A stretch of DNA of 64,000 nt, from assembly GCF_026210795.1 (NCBI RefSeq), contig NC_089437.1, forward strand, positions 4,836,001 through 4,900,000, read 5' to 3'. The notes beneath the pieces were generated by a model that was not told the origin of the DNA, ran no database searches, and saw only the letters and a list, made by a program, of their open reading frames with translations. The position numbers were made by a program, and so were the translations under genes. This document shows positions 51,207-61,871 of the stretch, one piece after another. Source of the DNA: Rhizophagus irregularis. Its lineage: Eukaryota; Glomeromycota; Glomeromycetes; Glomerales; Glomeraceae. How positions within the stretch are numbered: the stretch's first letter is position 1; every line of letters begins with the position of its first letter.

Positions 51207-51931
51207 GTTCTGACAACAGCAACTATAATACTAACACTTCTCGTCCCAATATTTCTCGCAGTAACAATCGGACTAACAATAATACTAATACTAATAATCA
51301 CAGGAACAATGGTTATTCTTCCAGTTCTACTCAACCTCCACATAACCCTCATTCTGCCAATTCTACACCACCTACTTCTCCATCTGACAGTCCTGCCCAT
51401 ACACTTCCTCAACATATTATTGATGATTTAAAGGCGCAGATCAAAGAGATCGCTAACACCCTACATACTCTAGAGGAAACTGTCTCTTAAATGAATGATA
51501 CTATCACGTCCCATGAGTATAGGATATCTGAGCTTGAATCACAGATGAACTATGACAACCCTGGTGACTCTGATTTGTATCCGCCTCGTGATGACCATGA
51601 AAATCGAAATCATTCTTATGATTATGGATGGGATGATGCCCCATCCCAAGACACGAATGCTGGATTCAATCTTCCCCCCATACTACTCCTTCTCTTATGG
51701 ACACTTCTCCTGATGCCTTCTTCTCAGCTCTGGATCCTAACTCCGTCTTATCACGCAGACATGTCCCATTACCTAACTTCCGCCCTGCTATCAATTCCTC
51801 TGATGCTACTACTTTCCGTCTACAATCGGAAATTTCTAATATCACTAATGTACAAAAGAATCTTTCTACCCAACTTAGTTCGATTATGGAAAAATTGGAC
51901 TCCTTCTCTCCCTCAAAACCCTCCCCTTCCA

Positions 51932-54900
51932 ATGATTGAACATCAATTTATATCGGATGCTTTACAGGGATCTCACCCCCCTGATAGTGCGCTACTTAAT
52001 AATAATAGTCCCAATTACTGTCCTTCCTTTTCCCCTCTTATTAATTTTGGACAAATCAATGTTAATGGTTTGTGCTCCCCTGTTCGTCAGTTGCATTTGT
52101 TAAATTATTTTTTCCATTCTTCTTTTGGCGTTTTATCTTTAAATGATACTCGTCTTATTTCTTCTAGTGCTAAATTTATTTATCAAACTGAACATTTCCA
52201 ACATAATTTTAAGTCCTATTGGGCTCCTTCTCCTTCTAATTCACGACCTCATGATGGTGTTGGTCTTTTACTTCGCCATCCTTTACATAAACATGTTCAG
52301 AAGATTGATCCTTGGAAAGGTCGTCTTTTAAAATTAGATCTTTTTTTTCACCAAACAAAAATTTCTATTATTTCTGTCTATATTCCTCCTTATCACTCTA
52401 TTCATTATAAAGAACGTGATGCTATTTTTGCACGACTTAATTTATGGCTTGATAATGCCCGTTCTAATAATTATCATGTAATCATCCTTGGTGATTTTAA
52501 TGCAGATGAAATTTCACATTCACATCTTCCTCGACATCATTTGAAAATTTTGCGATCACTTTCTTCTCGATATTTTACGGATCATCAATCCCATACCTCT
52601 TTAATTTCAGGTCCAAGTCCTACCTTCTATTATCAGAATGGTTCTTCAAGACTTGATTATATTTGGTCGTCCCCTGGATTTCCTGCTCCTGGTCTTTTCT
52701 CTCATGTTGAAACTTGCCCTAAGTTGAATGATAATCAATTCACTGATCACCATGTACTTATAACGGCCTTTGATTTTAGCTCTTGTTTCGCTACTCTAGC
52801 TAAAGCTAGATTAAAACAAAAAAGCGAACAACGCACCATTTTTCTCTACAAAAATATTAAAGAGGATTCTTGGGTGACATTTTCCAATGAAGTAAACTCA
52901 CGTCTTGAGTTGTATTTGGCCACACATTATCCCTCATTATCTTCACTTTCAGTTCTTTCTCTGGATAAACTTTGGCACGCTCTTAAACGCTCTATCCTTG
53001 GTGGTGCCATTGACTCTCTACCGTTTCAACATGTATCCAATACTCACCATCATAAATATCCTCCCGAGCTTACCATGCTTATTGCTATCAACAAGTTCTT
53101 GGATAGATTATTGTTTAAATTGACCATGTCTAGGCCTAGTCATCCTGCTCAAATTTCACAAATGATTAATTCTTTGCCTACGCAATTAACTCTTCTCAAA
53201 TCTCTTTTAAAAGATTATACTATACCTATTTATAATATAACACCACTTCCTGCTTTCATCAAATTTTTGTGTTCACAAAAAGCTTTGGTCTCAGCTTACC
53301 TTTCCACACAATTTCATCAATATCGTGTGGATTCCATAGAATACTATACTGCTCTCAGAGATGACCATTTCTCTACGTCTCTGGGCTCCTTTATTTCTTC
53401 AGCCCTATCAGTGGAACATCGGTCTATCGTTCTTGATAGAGTCTTGGTTGTTATTGACTCCAAACCCACTTTACTTACTGATCCTTCAAATATCAAGCAA
53501 GCTGCTATTAAACACTTCCAATCGGTTGTTACTCCTCCTTTGGTCCAGTATTCTTCTACGGATTCATTTCCTCCACGTTGGCAAAGAGCCTATACTCCTC
53601 TTTCTGATATTGATTCATCATTATACAACTCGGTCATGTCTCCTATTCTGTAAGATGAATGGACGAACACTCTCCATTCTATGCCTAATAACAAAGCCTC
53701 TGGTCCTTCCAAGATCTCTTATGAGATGCTCAAACATTTAACTGGCGAAGCTTTTAATTTGTCTCTTATTTTAGCTAATGCCTGTCTTGATCAAGGCGAT
53801 ATTCCTGTTGATTGGCGTGAAGCGCTTGTTTATCCCATTCCAAAGCCTCATGAATTTGATGCCCAATTAAAAAATACGCGGCCTATCACTTTGCTGGAAA
53901 CTGTACGGAAATGTGTGGTCAAGGTCGTTACAACTCGACTTTCAAAAATCCTAGCTGACAACCAAGTGCTTCAAGGTGGTAATTTCGCTGGATTACCAGG
54001 CGGTTTCACTGATATTCCTATAAAGATGCTTGATGCTATTATTCATCAACGACGCTTCGACAAAAGTGATGACCAAGAGTTATGGATTGTTTCTCAAGAC
54101 ATTTCTAAGGCCTTTGACTCAATTGATTTGAATATGCTTAAACTAGCTTTAATTCGCCTGCATATACCGTCTTTATTGATTAAATTTATCATTAACCTTT
54201 TTACAAGACGTAATAATAAAATTATTACCCACCATGGTGATACTTCTGGATATAGAGTTAGAATTGGTATTGACCAGGGTGAAATCATTTCTCCACTATT
54301 ATGGGTTATTTACTTGGATCCTTTACTTACCACACTTAATCGAGAAGCTTGTGATCCCTTTATTTTGAAATCTTCTGCATTATTGGATTATTCTCCATTT
54401 GAATATGAACAACACAATCTTCCTGTTTCACATATTACATTTATGGATTACTCTACTTTGATTGCTTCATCCAAACGAGAAATCGAAGATCGCCTTTCCA
54501 TTACTGCTGAATTTTATACTTTAAATAATACTCAAGCAAATTCAGCAAAATATATCCTTCTTTCTTCTGAACAATTTTCTCAAACTATTGTGTTTGATCT
54601 TTCCCCTTCTCCTTTAATTGCATCTCATACCCTTATTTTAAAGGCGTTAACCTTATCTATATCCTTTCATTTTTTAGGTGTTTGGTTTAATCTTTTGGCT
54701 TCTTCTCGTTTTGTTCACAACCAAACTGTTTCCATGGTCAAAGATATGGCTGCTTTACTTAGTCCTAAAAAACTTTTGGCACAACATGTGGCTTACCTTT
54801 ATAATATTGTTTTACTTCCGAGGCTAGAATTTCGCTTACAATCCACATTATTTGCTGAATCCACCATTAATCGTATGGTTTCTCCAATGCTTTCTCTTAT

Positions 54901-57115
54901 TCGACAAAAGGCTGGTTTGGCCTCAGTCACTCCTCTTTCCGCGCTTTTCACATTATTGCCGTTCTCTATTCAACAAGCATTTGGTCGATTTCTATCATCT
55001 CATGTGGCTTCATGGCAAAGAATTTTTTCTTACCCTTCATATAAGCTCTTTGCCAATTATATGATTACTTATCTCCAAGGTTTTTTGGACTGTGATGCCT
55101 GTCCTTCTATTATTGACCTGGAACCATAGTCCCATACCTTTTCCTTGCGAACACATTCTTTATTTAATTCTTTATTGTTCTCTTCTCGATTAAATATCAC
55201 ATGGTCTTTATTGTTCCGACCTCCGAGGAAAGATTTACGCCCGGCGATTCCACTCCGGTCTATTTTACCGAAACATTTATTTACTTCCATGAAAAATGTT
55301 CAGAAAAATTTCTGCACTCGTTATCTTGCTCAATTGACTACACCGTGTGGCTCTCGACTTCTCTCATGGAAGGATTTACGCTTCCTTAAACGAGTATCGA
55401 ACAAAGGATCTGTGCCTGCTTGGTTTACTTATTTATTTAATCTTATTGTTATTCCTACTTCTCCTTCTTTTTTTGTTTTATCGCAATTTAGAATTCCTAT
55501 TTCTCATACTGTAGCTTCTATTTCTTTTATAGATATTAGTCGAAATTATTGGTTTAACCCTCAATGGGCTATTTCTTTTAATCGTATTACTAACTCTTTC
55601 CTTATTGGCCGTGTGATTACTACCTATCCTGCTCCACGTAATGAAGCTCTTATTTCACACTGGATTGCGTCATCTGTTGATGATTTGCTTTCTGAATTTA
55701 CTGCATGCTAAGGTTGTGCCTCTGCTATTCCACGATCCTCTACTTCTAAGACTTTACTTAAACGATGTCCCTCTGAAGGATGCTTTTCTTATGTTCCGTT
55801 ATCAAGTTTGATCCATTATCCTACGAAACCTCGTACTTACATATATGCGAATACTCGCTCGGTTTCACTTTCTGCCTTGTTAGGCTATGCCAAATCTCTT
55901 TTATTATTTCATCTTTTTGCTCCGATTCGACTACCCCTTACGAATTACCAAGTGTCTAGGATTTCTGATATTCAACTTTCTTCCTCAGTGTCTACACTGT
56001 ATATTGATGGTTCCTTCCTTCCTCCTTCTAGTCATTCGATATCTTCGATGGCTTATGCATGGACTGCTATAGATCCTGATGGATTTATTTTGGAATCCTG
56101 TTATAATAACATTTCTTCCATTTTTCCTTCTGCTTTACGTTCAGAAATTTTTGCTTTATTGCACGGTTTGGACTCCCTCCCTCGGAATTCAAAGATTACT
56201 GTCGCCACTGATTGTGCCCAATTACTTTCTTTATGGTCTTTATATGTGGATGCTCCTTTTATTCCCAGAATGCTTAATGAATCCAACCACCTCTTGTGGT
56301 CCTCCATACGCACTATTATGTTGCAAAAGAATCTGGATGTTTCCTTGATCAAGGTTCCTGCTCACGCTGATGATCCTTTGAATAATTATGTGGATGCATT
56401 AGCCAAAGCCGCTTATAACGACTCATATCTTTCTTCTCGTCCATCATCGGAATTGCTGGCTCCTTGCATTTTACAATTTAATTTTTTACCTGTGAATATG
56501 AATATCCGGAAATTTATTAGAGATATTTTTGACGCTAAAAGTCTTTTAACTCTGGCAGTATTACCAAGATTTAATTCCTACTCTTCAGCTTATGATATCG
56601 ATTGGGCATGCACCAAATTTTGTCTCAATAACAATAAGCTATTCGTCTCTCATCGGAATGGTCGTTCTGAGTTTTGTGGTTTCTGTATCAAATTATTATT
56701 GGATATGCTTCCGACACTTACAACTCTTCAGAGACGAAAACCTCATCTTTATAATCCGAATTGGCTTTGTCCTCAATGTAACTCTTTTCCTGAGACTTTA
56801 GACCATTTGTGGACTTGTCCTTATATCTTACCGGAATTTAGCCCTTTAAATACTTTTAAAACATTGCTAATGACTCTTCGGACTAATTATCTTGATAAAT
56901 TTCTTTCCGCGACATCTTTAATACCTTTACCGGACTCTTTTGCTGCTGAATTTACAGCTTTTAACTGTTGGGATTGTGACCCTCTTTCAATTTCCTACCT
57001 GCGCTCGCATTTCGATACTTATACCGATATCCCTTACAGAATTTCTTGGAAATTATTTTTCTTCACTTACTATATGGTCTATTTTAGATACACCTTTGCA
57101 CGACTTTCATTTTGA
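51932..57115 (+). pseudogene. LINE ORF2: APE endonuclease, reverse transcriptase, RNase H, zinc knuckle
   Basis: One frame from ATG 51932 to the stop at 57113-57115 (1,728 codons), interrupted only by stops at 53651, 55127 and 55709. The ATG overlaps the ORF1 stop. Endonuclease: GQINVNGL, VYIPPYH, ILGDFNAD, SRLDYIW, FTDHHVLI. Reverse transcriptase: NNKASGPSKISYEML, RPITLLETVRK, SQDISKAFDSIDL, GIDQGEIISPLLW. The active-site box, normally F.DD, reads FMDYSTLIAS, so its second aspartate is lost (about 54441-54455). RNase H: LYIDGSF, LRSEIFALL, VATDCAQL, and the His-Asp end HADDPLNNYVDALAKAA. A C-terminal CCHC knuckle, CPQCNSFPETLDHLWTC, lies at about 56770-56820. With stops and a dead RT the copy cannot move by itself. 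Confidence 0.93.
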
Positions 57116-57662
57116 CCTTTATGTCCAAATCTGGTTGTGCCGTTCCATTTTCTTTCATCATTGGTAATCAGCTCAAGGCATTACAAAAAAAATGAAATCG
57201 TCAACTTTTGGGCCTTCTTCTACTTTTTGTCCTTCCTCTAACATTCCTCTTGACTCTTCGACACCTTCCTTGGCGACAGCTTCCTTGGATTCCTGGGTTT
57301 CTTGGGTTTCCTCTTATATAATCCGTAGGGGATCTTGAATTTCGCATTTGGATTTTTGGCGCCGCTTAACAGTTCAGCTTCTACTTAGGATTTCTTTTTG
57401 GTAACGGATTAGATCTTAGGACATGCTGGATAGTTGATTCACACTGGCCTTCAGGTAAAGATGGGGTATGCGTTTCTGTAATAGTTTAGTTTTTCTTCAC
57501 TTAATTTTATTTTGTTTAGATTTCTTTACTTGTATGAATCGTGAAGCTAGTTCTTTTTATTTTTTGTTTAATTTTCTATATTTTGTAATATTGTTCAATT
57601 TGTTCATTGTACTTTTCGTTTAAAATTCATAATAAAAGATAAAGTCATAAGACTGTTTGCTC
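57116..57662 (+). other. LINE 3-prime untranslated region
   Basis: Non-coding, with a short CTTGG/TTCC repeat near 57255-57315. Ends in ATAATAAAAGATAAAGTCAT followed by AAGACTGTTTGCTC, directly before the 16-bp target duplication; there is no poly(A) tail. Confidence 0.7.
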
Positions 57663-58075
57663 ATAATCACCAAATATGGACTGTCCCAAATGTGTGACTA
57701 TAAAGAGAGTTGACTGTATATATAGATAAATTACACCTAAAAAAGGAAATGTTACATTAAGTTGTTATGATTTTTTTTTTAAATCAATTAACCAATAGGA
57801 TCACTGGTAAAATTACTAGTAAATTTGAAATTTTTCCTGAAAACCTTTATTAGGAGTAAGTGAGGTCCTTCTGCATCACATAGCTGTAAATAAGATGTAG
57901 TATTTGGTGGCAAAAAATGAACTACTATATTTGTTAAATTAACATTTTCATTTATAATGTGTATGGAAGCATTGTCAACAAGTAAAAGAATATTGTAATT
58001 TTGTAATCTAATTTGCCTATCCAATTTTTTAAAATAATCATTCCAAATACTAACTTGCATTTATACAGTTGAATT

Positions 58076-59172
58076 AGGATCCCGAATAATACTAATATAA
58101 CTCACAAATGATCAGCATGCATTTACTATTAACACTACGCAACTTTTTTTTCATAGTAACGCTACGCAAATTCAAATCTTAATTCAAAAAAATTTTTGTT
58201 ACTAATATAATGCATTTCACATTTTTTCTATTAAAATATTAATAAGATCATGCAAACCTCTCCATTTTATGTTAAAATAGTGTGTTTCGCACTTTTTTCT
58301 ATTAAAATATTAATAAAATCATGCAAACCTCTCCATTTTATGTTAAAATAGTGTGTTTCGCACTTTTTTCTATTAAAATATTAATAAAATGGTGTGTTTC
58401 ACACTTTTTTCTATTAAAGTATTAATAAAATAGTGCAAAACTCACCATTTATTTGTAAAAATAGTGCGTTTTACACTTTTGTCTATTAAAGTATTAATAA
58501 AATGGTGCAAAACTCACCATTTATTTATTAAAATTGTGTGTTTTGCACTTTTTTCTATTAAAATATTAATGAAATGATGCGAAATTCACCATTTTTTGTT
58601 AAAGTAGTGCATTTCACATTTTTTTCTATTAAAAAATATTAAAATAATGTGAAATGCATTACTTTTTATTACTTTATATAATTAATTACTTATTGCAAAT
58701 TTCAGAAATATATTATGGATCCATCCTTAATGGTGTTGTGCAACTTAATTTTTATTTATTAATATCAATATTATACAATTGATTAACATATAATGGGTGT
58801 TACGATAACATGTAGTGTATGAATATCTATGTATGTAGGGTATGCAAAATTTCACACGCGTTCTATACAGATCTACATTGTTTATTACCAAATAAGGAAA
58901 GGCCTAGACTGTTCTATTCTGTACAATATATGGTCACGTAATACTTTTATATGTGATGTTTAACCATACCCTACATACATAGCCAACCATACACTACATG
59001 TTTACTATACTCTCACATATAATGCAATTTATAAACTTTACGCAAACATGATATGTGAGTTATCCCAAAATTGACCGATCTACGCAAACTCAATTTATGG
59101 GTTTAAAAAGTAATTTTATATAAACTCTACGCAAACCCGTTTGTGAGTTATATCAGTATTATTCAAGGTCCT
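58076..59172. mobile_element. 1.1-kb AGGAYC-family TIR element in the Tigger transposase
   Basis: Ends are AGGATCCCGAATAATACTAA (continuing TATAACTCACAAATG) and, reverse-complemented, AGGACCTTGAATAATACTGA (continuing TATAACTCACAAACG), about 31 of 35 identical. GTTGAATT flanks both sides (58068-58075 and 59173-59180), an 8-bp duplication as for hAT elements. Non-coding interior: a tandem array (58209-58660) and an inverted pair at 58808-58846 and 58963-59003 around TATGTAGGGTATG. The shorter relative at 14337-14643 shares the ends. Confidence 0.9.
58209..58660. repeat. Seven-copy tandem repeat of about 72 bp
   Basis: The unit contains GTGTGTTTCGCACTTTTTTC, TATTAAAATATTAATAAAAT and CTCYCCATTTTATGTTAAAA. 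Copies 2 and 3 are identical over nearly all their length; outer copies diverge. Each unit has a GTGNGTTTNNCAC-like dyad. Non-coding. Confidence 0.85.
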
Positions 59173-59681
59173 GTTGAATTCCAGTAATAGTTTACTGATA
59201 ATTCTTTTTTTTTCTTATTTAATACTTGCAGATTTTGGTATTTATGGATAAATAATGATTTTAATTTTTCAGTACCAGTAGCATTGCATGTAAGAAGTAG
59301 AGTAATTCATTTTTTAGATTTTTTTTTTCCTAAAAGAGATATATATATATATAAACCCTTATGCTAATGTTTTTGATGGTTAGATTCCAATACAATCTTA
59401 AAATAAACAAATCTTAAAATATAAAAAATAGGAGCTTTATTGGGAAAAATAATTTTACCTGTTTCATTACAGTTAAAAACATTATTTAAGTCATAATATT
59501 TAATAATTTCGTATAAAATATCTCTTTTTTCATCTAAGGTTTCTAATAGCGCACTTTTAGCTTTATTCTACTGACTTAATATATTCTTTTAAATTATGCT
59601 GTCTTTTATATTAATTCATCTATTAGAAAATAAAAATTTATTGATTTCAAATTACTGTGCAAAATATTTAGCCTTTTCATG

Positions 59682-60430
59682 TAGTGTTGTGATTCAGATG
59701 AATCTGTGATTTATCAATTTAATTCAAAATGATTTAAATATTCGTAATAAATCTATGAATTCATTTGTTACCTATTCAAATATTTGCTGAATGCATCTGG
59801 ATATACGGATAAATATTTTTCTAACATATTTTTTTCATAATTTTGGCCAGAATATTAAAATTACCATATTTAGTCTTTATATAACTATTGCTTTCTTTTT
59901 TTGGTAATACCCTTTCCACAAAAATTTTGATTTCTATTTTTAAGCATTATTAAACATGGAATATTATGTAATAATAATCACTAAAAAAAAAATTTTTACC
60001 ATTGATTACTTAATTCTAGCTGGAATTATGATTGATAGTTTATACGAATTATCTGAATGATTTGTTTTTCCTATCCAGATCTATTCGTAATCTGATTGAA
60101 ACCAGATAACTCAAATGAATTTTGAATTGGATAAATCTGCAAATTGACAGATTGACAGATCAACAGATCGCAATTAAGGTTGCTTGCTGAAACCTAGGGG
60201 TTTAGGCAAGATGGCGTTTTGCCGAAAAGCGAAATTCTGCTGAAACTATATTAAAGTTATATTAAAAAACTGGCGAAACTTTAGAGAAAGGCGAAACTGC
60301 TGAAACTTATTATAAATGCCAAAACTGCCGAAACTCTGCTGAAACTATAATAAATCTATAGTAAAATTTTGACGAAACTAATCGTAGGATTTTGAGGAGG
60401 TTTAGACAAGCAACCTTAATCGCAATACTA
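59682..60430. mobile_element. hAT-type MITE in the Tigger transposase, itself containing a MITE
   Basis: Ends are TAGTGTTGTGATTCAGATGA and, reverse-complemented, TAGTATTGCGATCTGTTGAT. TTTTCATG flanks both sides (59674-59681 and 60431-60438). Once removed, the transposase reads DILHE then KAKYFAQ, the expected Tc5-type HTH order. Sub-terminal inverted copies of TTTATC-AATT-AATTCAAAAT strengthen the pairing. About 500 bp without its own insertion; non-coding. Confidence 0.85.
60175..60418. mobile_element. 244-bp TIR element nested in the 59682-60430 MITE
   Basis: Ends are TAAGGTTGCTTGCTGAAACC and, reverse-complemented, TAAGGTTGCTTGTCTAAACC. A perfect 8-bp duplication ATCGCAAT lies at 60167-60174 and 60419-60426. 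The interior is built from repeats of GCCGAAACT / GCTGAAACTATA. Non-coding. Confidence 0.92.
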
Positions 60431-60720
60431 TTTTCATGTAAAATATCAGTGTTGATATTAAGTTCTACAGTAAATGCATTTATTACCCATAATGAAAGGG
60501 TTTCTTTTATTTGAAAAAAATAAACAGACTTCTCCTTCTGTTTATTTGCGTCTTCAAAGTCTGGATTTACAAGTAACTACTTTTCTTTTTTTTTAAAAAA
60601 AATATCTGAAATTGTATTTTACTTAACTATAAAATAGCAAGTTCCTTTTGAGTAGAGTGTAATATTTTCTGAGAATTTAAACAGAGTTAATGCTTTTGTG
60701 TATACAACTCTTTTATTTGA
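60431..60720 (-). pseudogene. Tigger transposase, N-terminal DNA-binding segment
   Basis: On the minus strand, near 60660-60630, TQKELAIL matches the conserved helix of the CENP-B/pogo N-terminal HTH (T..ELA). Further down, NPDFEDANKQKEKSV and KETLSLWVINAFTVEL followed by NINTDILHE match the second HTH (Tc5/CENP-B type, EE.L..WI..A). The segment ends exactly at the TTTTCATG duplication. Frames are broken between the two motifs and no start codon can be named. Confidence 0.75.
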
Positions 60721-61002
60721 TTGGAAGGTATCTTGAACAGATTTTCCTTTTCTTTGTTGTTAAAACATTATTATTAGTTAAAACATGACATGTTAAAACA
60801 AATAAAGCTAGTATATATGCTGGTGTAACTTGAAATATCAGTATATAGTACTATATATTATTTATTAAGGAACAAAGAAATTACATCAGTATATATTACA
60901 TCATGAAACAATATGTAATATTGGTATAATAAAAACAAAGGAAATTTATCAGTATATATCAATTATCAGTATATAAACTATTAGTATATCGAGGTTAGAC
61001 CA

Positions 61003-61871
61003 TATAATAGAATTTTTTTATTACATAGAAAAGGGTAGGTATTTATTTATATGTTAAAGATCTATATCTTTTATTTTAAAAATATTAAATTAAACAGATT
61101 TGTTTTGATTGATAAACATGTAATTTATTATTTTGTGAATCACTATAGAATAGGATAAATTAATGAATGTAATTTATATATAATAATTAAATAAAAAATA
61201 TACATTTAAATAAATAAATAAATAATAGTATAAATAATAAGAAAAAATCAGTAGCAAATATACATTTAATATCATAAACAGTTTGATAAGGATTAAAAGA
61301 AATATCAGATTGCTAAAATTCTTTGTAATATTCACATTAAACTTACCCAATACTGCTTGACATTTATTCCAGTATTACCGTTACTTTTCTGCCCTTATGT
61401 GACTTTTTGGCTGGCATTACAAAATTAAAAAATTAATCATATAATAAATAAGTATGTGAAAAATAATTTTTCACACCTTGAAAAAAATCTGTTTTAGAAT
61501 AATACTATGTGATAAATATTTTTACTATGATCACGTAGAGCAGAAAAGTGATGGGTAATAAGATCTGCTTAATCATAACTTATATCTAATCTGCGATTTT
61601 CTCTAGCTTCACCATTAAAAAAGCTTGGGTACATAACCATGAAATATTCGTTACATTATCACACCTCTGGTCGAGTTTTACTGTTTATATATATCTGAGG
61701 AATTTAGTTTTTTTCAAGTAAGTAAAAAATTATTCGTCATGCCATTATTCGTCACTGTTTATTTTCACATGTTAGTGCATAACACCATAATGTGGGCCAA
61801 ACCTGAGTTTTTTTGATGGTGTAGCTGGAGGAGTTCTAATCTGTGCCAAAAACTGGTTAAAATATATAATA
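61003..61871. other. AT-rich flank of the nested stack
   Basis: No coding region or paired ends found. The short segment near 61790-61850 (ACACCATAATGTGGGCC and GATGGTGTAGCTGGAGGAGT) is less AT-rich and may be part of a further element without visible partner. Confidence 0.4.

Larger units (their letters stand above)
46694..51939 (+). pseudogene. LINE ORF1 (RRM, gag-like), split by a hAT element
   Basis: Starts at ATG 46694 with a Pro/Ser/Thr-rich head (PPAPSVINPDILSPPRP). After a one-base frameshift at a C-run near 47060 it continues with two RRM-like folds. The first has RNP2-like LFVTDIP and RNP1-like NGHIQF (47400-47600); the second is AILAGIP...KPYVYLNF (47640-47830). Near 47880 a zinc knuckle (CHVCGRP) is readable in a shifted frame. 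An Arg/Ser tract runs to 48108, where the hAT element interrupts it; it resumes at 51207 (SNYNTNTSRPN) into a coiled coil (QIKEIANTLHTLEETVS). A TAA at 51488 replaces a likely Gln codon, a second shift lies near 51665, and the ORF ends at TGA 51937-51939. RRM-bearing ORF1 proteins bind element RNA. Confidence 0.85.
46554..57662 (+). mobile_element. Full-length APE-RT-RNase H LINE (non-LTR retrotransposon)
   Basis: Flanked by a perfect 16-bp direct repeat, ATAATCACCAAATATG (46538-46553 and 57663-57678), the mark of target-primed reverse transcription. It contains a 140-bp leader, ORF1 with RNA-recognition motifs, ORF2 with endonuclease, reverse transcriptase, RNase H and a terminal zinc knuckle, and a 3-prime tail ending in AT-rich sequence without poly(A). 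Excluding the hAT insertion it is about 8.0 kb. The GC content is clearly higher than in its surroundings, and bases outside CpG appear shifted to T in coding positions. Domain order suggests the I/Tad-like group, which a tree would have to confirm. Confidence 0.9.
45544..57716. mobile_element. TA-flanked pogo-like non-autonomous element, split by the LINE
   Basis: Ends: CAGTCAACTCCCTCTATAGT then CAC on the left, and CAGTCAACTCTCTTTATAGT then CAC (reverse complement of the right), each next to TA (45542-45543 and 57717-57718). The motif TATAGTCAC recurs at least five times just inside the left end and again near 46522. Without the LINE it is about 1.05 kb and has no transposase, so it is a non-autonomous Tc1/mariner-pogo relative. 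Confidence 0.85.
45464..57869. mobile_element. Small TIR element inserted in the Tigger transposase, itself split
   Basis: Ends are AGGATCCTGCTTACT (left) and, reverse-complemented, AGGACCTCACTTACT (right). Both sides carry TCTGCATC (45456-45463 and 57870-57877), a perfect 8-bp target duplication as made by hAT-type transposases. Without the 12.2-kb insertion inside it, only about 235 bp remain (45464-45543 and 57717-57869), all non-coding. A related copy lies at 18818-19346. Across it the transposase reads CDA|EIINF in frame, so the insertion site is exact. Confidence 0.8.
57870..59681 (-). pseudogene. Tigger transposase, catalytic segment (split at 58076-59172)
   Basis: Reading from 59681 down: KAKYFAQ, YIKSVE, then a helical stretch leading to YDLNNVFNCNETG, where the first catalytic position is Asn instead of Asp (family: FN.DETG). 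Next come ITLLLTCNATGTEKLKSLFI and a KKELSVNYYWNS motif that runs exactly into the 8-bp duplication of the 58076-59172 element. It resumes with MQVSIWNDYFKKLD, LLLVDNASIH (second catalytic Asp, DN) and HFLPPNTTSYLQLCDA (third, here CD), ending at the duplication of the next insertion. Order and spacing match DDE_1 of pogo/Tigger. A stop (V-TAA-M) near 58063 and frameshifts show it is dead. Confidence 0.88.
44489..61002 (-). mobile_element. pogo/Tigger DNA transposon, outermost shell of the nested stack
   Basis: The left end, CAGTTAAATCTCTATATACT, follows a TA. The right end, reverse-complemented, is TGGTCTAACCTCGATATACT and is followed by a TA. About 18 of 25 positions agree, and both sides have extra sub-terminal copies of ATCAGTATATA. 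Between them the transposase is encoded on the minus strand in four pieces separated by later insertions. Without those insertions the element would be only about 2.2-2.4 kb, normal for this superfamily, instead of 16.5 kb. TA target sites and a CENP-B-like transposase are diagnostic of pogo/Tigger. Confidence 0.75.

Noticed and set aside
46694-57115. LTR retrotransposon or viral origin of the gag/pol-like genes
   Set aside because: No long terminal repeats, protease or integrase; APE endonuclease and a 16-bp TSD point to a LINE.
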